Below, one piece after another: positions 63,722-64,000 of a DNA stretch of 64,000 nucleotides. Source of the stretch: CAWAHD01 sp963781785 (GTDB lineage: Bacteria > Planctomycetota > Planctomycetia > Isosphaerales > Isosphaeraceae). Below the pieces are notes generated by a model. It was not told the DNA's origin. It saw only the letters and a program-made list of their open reading frames with translations, and made no database searches. The stretch is from positions 372,001-436,000 of the forward strand of contig CAWAHD010000005.1 in NCBI GenBank assembly GCA_963781785.1. The letters are read 5' to 3'. Position 1 is the first letter of the stretch. Each line of letters begins with the position of its first letter. A program made the translations under genes and the position numbers.

Positions 63722-64000
63722 TCACGACTCCGCGGTTCCGAGAAGCTCGCCATGGAGCCAGGAGCGGGCGTAGTTCCAGTGCCTGTAGGCCGTTGCGGTA
63801 GACATGCGGAGGGCCTTGCCGGCCTCGTCGACGGTCAAGCCGGCGAAGTAGCGCAGCTCGACGAGTTTTGCGGCAGACGGATCCTCGCGGGCCAGCTTCG
63901 CGAGAGCGTCGTCGATCGCCAAGAGCTGGTCGGGAGTGGCGTGGGCGGCCACATCGACGGCGTCAATGTCGACTCTCTTGAGCTTGCCGCCTCGCTTCGC
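63722..64000 (-). CDS. ECF sigma factor, C-terminal part (continues past the window)
   Basis: The frame is open to the window edge; the visible 92 residues include IDDALAKLAREDPSAAKLVE, LRYFAGLTVDEAGKALRM and STATAYRHWNYARSWLHGEL, which is region 4 of the planctomycete ECF subgroup also encoded at 55623-56186. It lies 104 bases upstream of the TPR kinase gene. Region 2 must lie beyond position 64000. Confidence 0.88.
   Translation of the reverse strand, partial: AKRGGKLKRVDIDAVDVAAHATPDQLLAIDDALAKLAREDPSAAKLVELRYFAGLTVDEAGKALRMSTATAYRHWNYARSWLHGELLGTAES

Overview
This window is high-GC DNA from a member of the Planctomycetota, most likely an Isosphaerales/Gemmatales-type organism. The markers are a DUF1501 gene beside a DUF1549/DUF1553 cytochrome gene, PVC-type haem proteins, several ECF sigma factor plus Ser/Thr kinase pairs, a PEP-CTERM protein, and at least seven exported proteins carrying the planctomycete N-terminal LE-x-R-x-LL(A/S) motif. 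No ribosomal or central-metabolism genes are present. The window reads as an accessory and cell-surface region.

Layout. 1-5.8 kb: a tRNA-Ala gene with a decayed tRNA-Ala copy 1 kb upstream, a DUF433/DUF5615 toxin-antitoxin-like pair, gene relics (BPL_N-like, AlkD, DUF1905/YdeI), an ATP-dependent DNA ligase whose WGR domain is out of frame, and a Uma2 endonuclease. 6-14.4 kb: an ECF sigma factor, a broken membrane/TlpA gene, a TIG-repeat protein, DinB, a Vgb-like propeller protein and two exported methyltransferase genes (one frameshifted, one internally deleted). 14.7-26.6 kb: an OmpR/histidine-kinase pair facing a four-gene minus-strand cluster (CotH/PVC cytochrome, DUF1549/1553 cytochrome, DUF1501 protein, CE15 esterase) that suggests extracellular polysaccharide degradation. 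27-38 kb: HicBA, two further sigma-kinase loci, an antitoxin-like gene with a truncated PIN gene, HAF/BIG2 and PEP-CTERM proteins, and two 3' fragments of tRNA-Leu that look like old integration junctions. 38-64 kb: an almost entirely minus-strand region of surface-protein genes and their sigma-kinase partners.

The most interesting organisation is in the last 24 kb. Twice, in the same order and orientation, an ECF sigma factor gene is followed by a Ser/Thr kinase with TPRs, then a hairpin-rich leader, then a giant surface-repeat protein (about 64.0-56.7 kb and 56.2-46.4 kb). A third leader carries only the last 38 codons of a kinase in front of it (46.03-46.29 kb), and a fourth leader precedes another beta-helix gene (43.8 kb). 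The two kinases have nearly identical catalytic domains but unrelated C-terminal sensor halves. This looks like a duplicating sigma-kinase-surface-protein cassette.

Many well-conserved genes here carry single-base frameshifts (about 15 in 64 kb). Either the region is decaying or the underlying assembly has indel errors. I give the footprint of each such gene and mark where the frame breaks.
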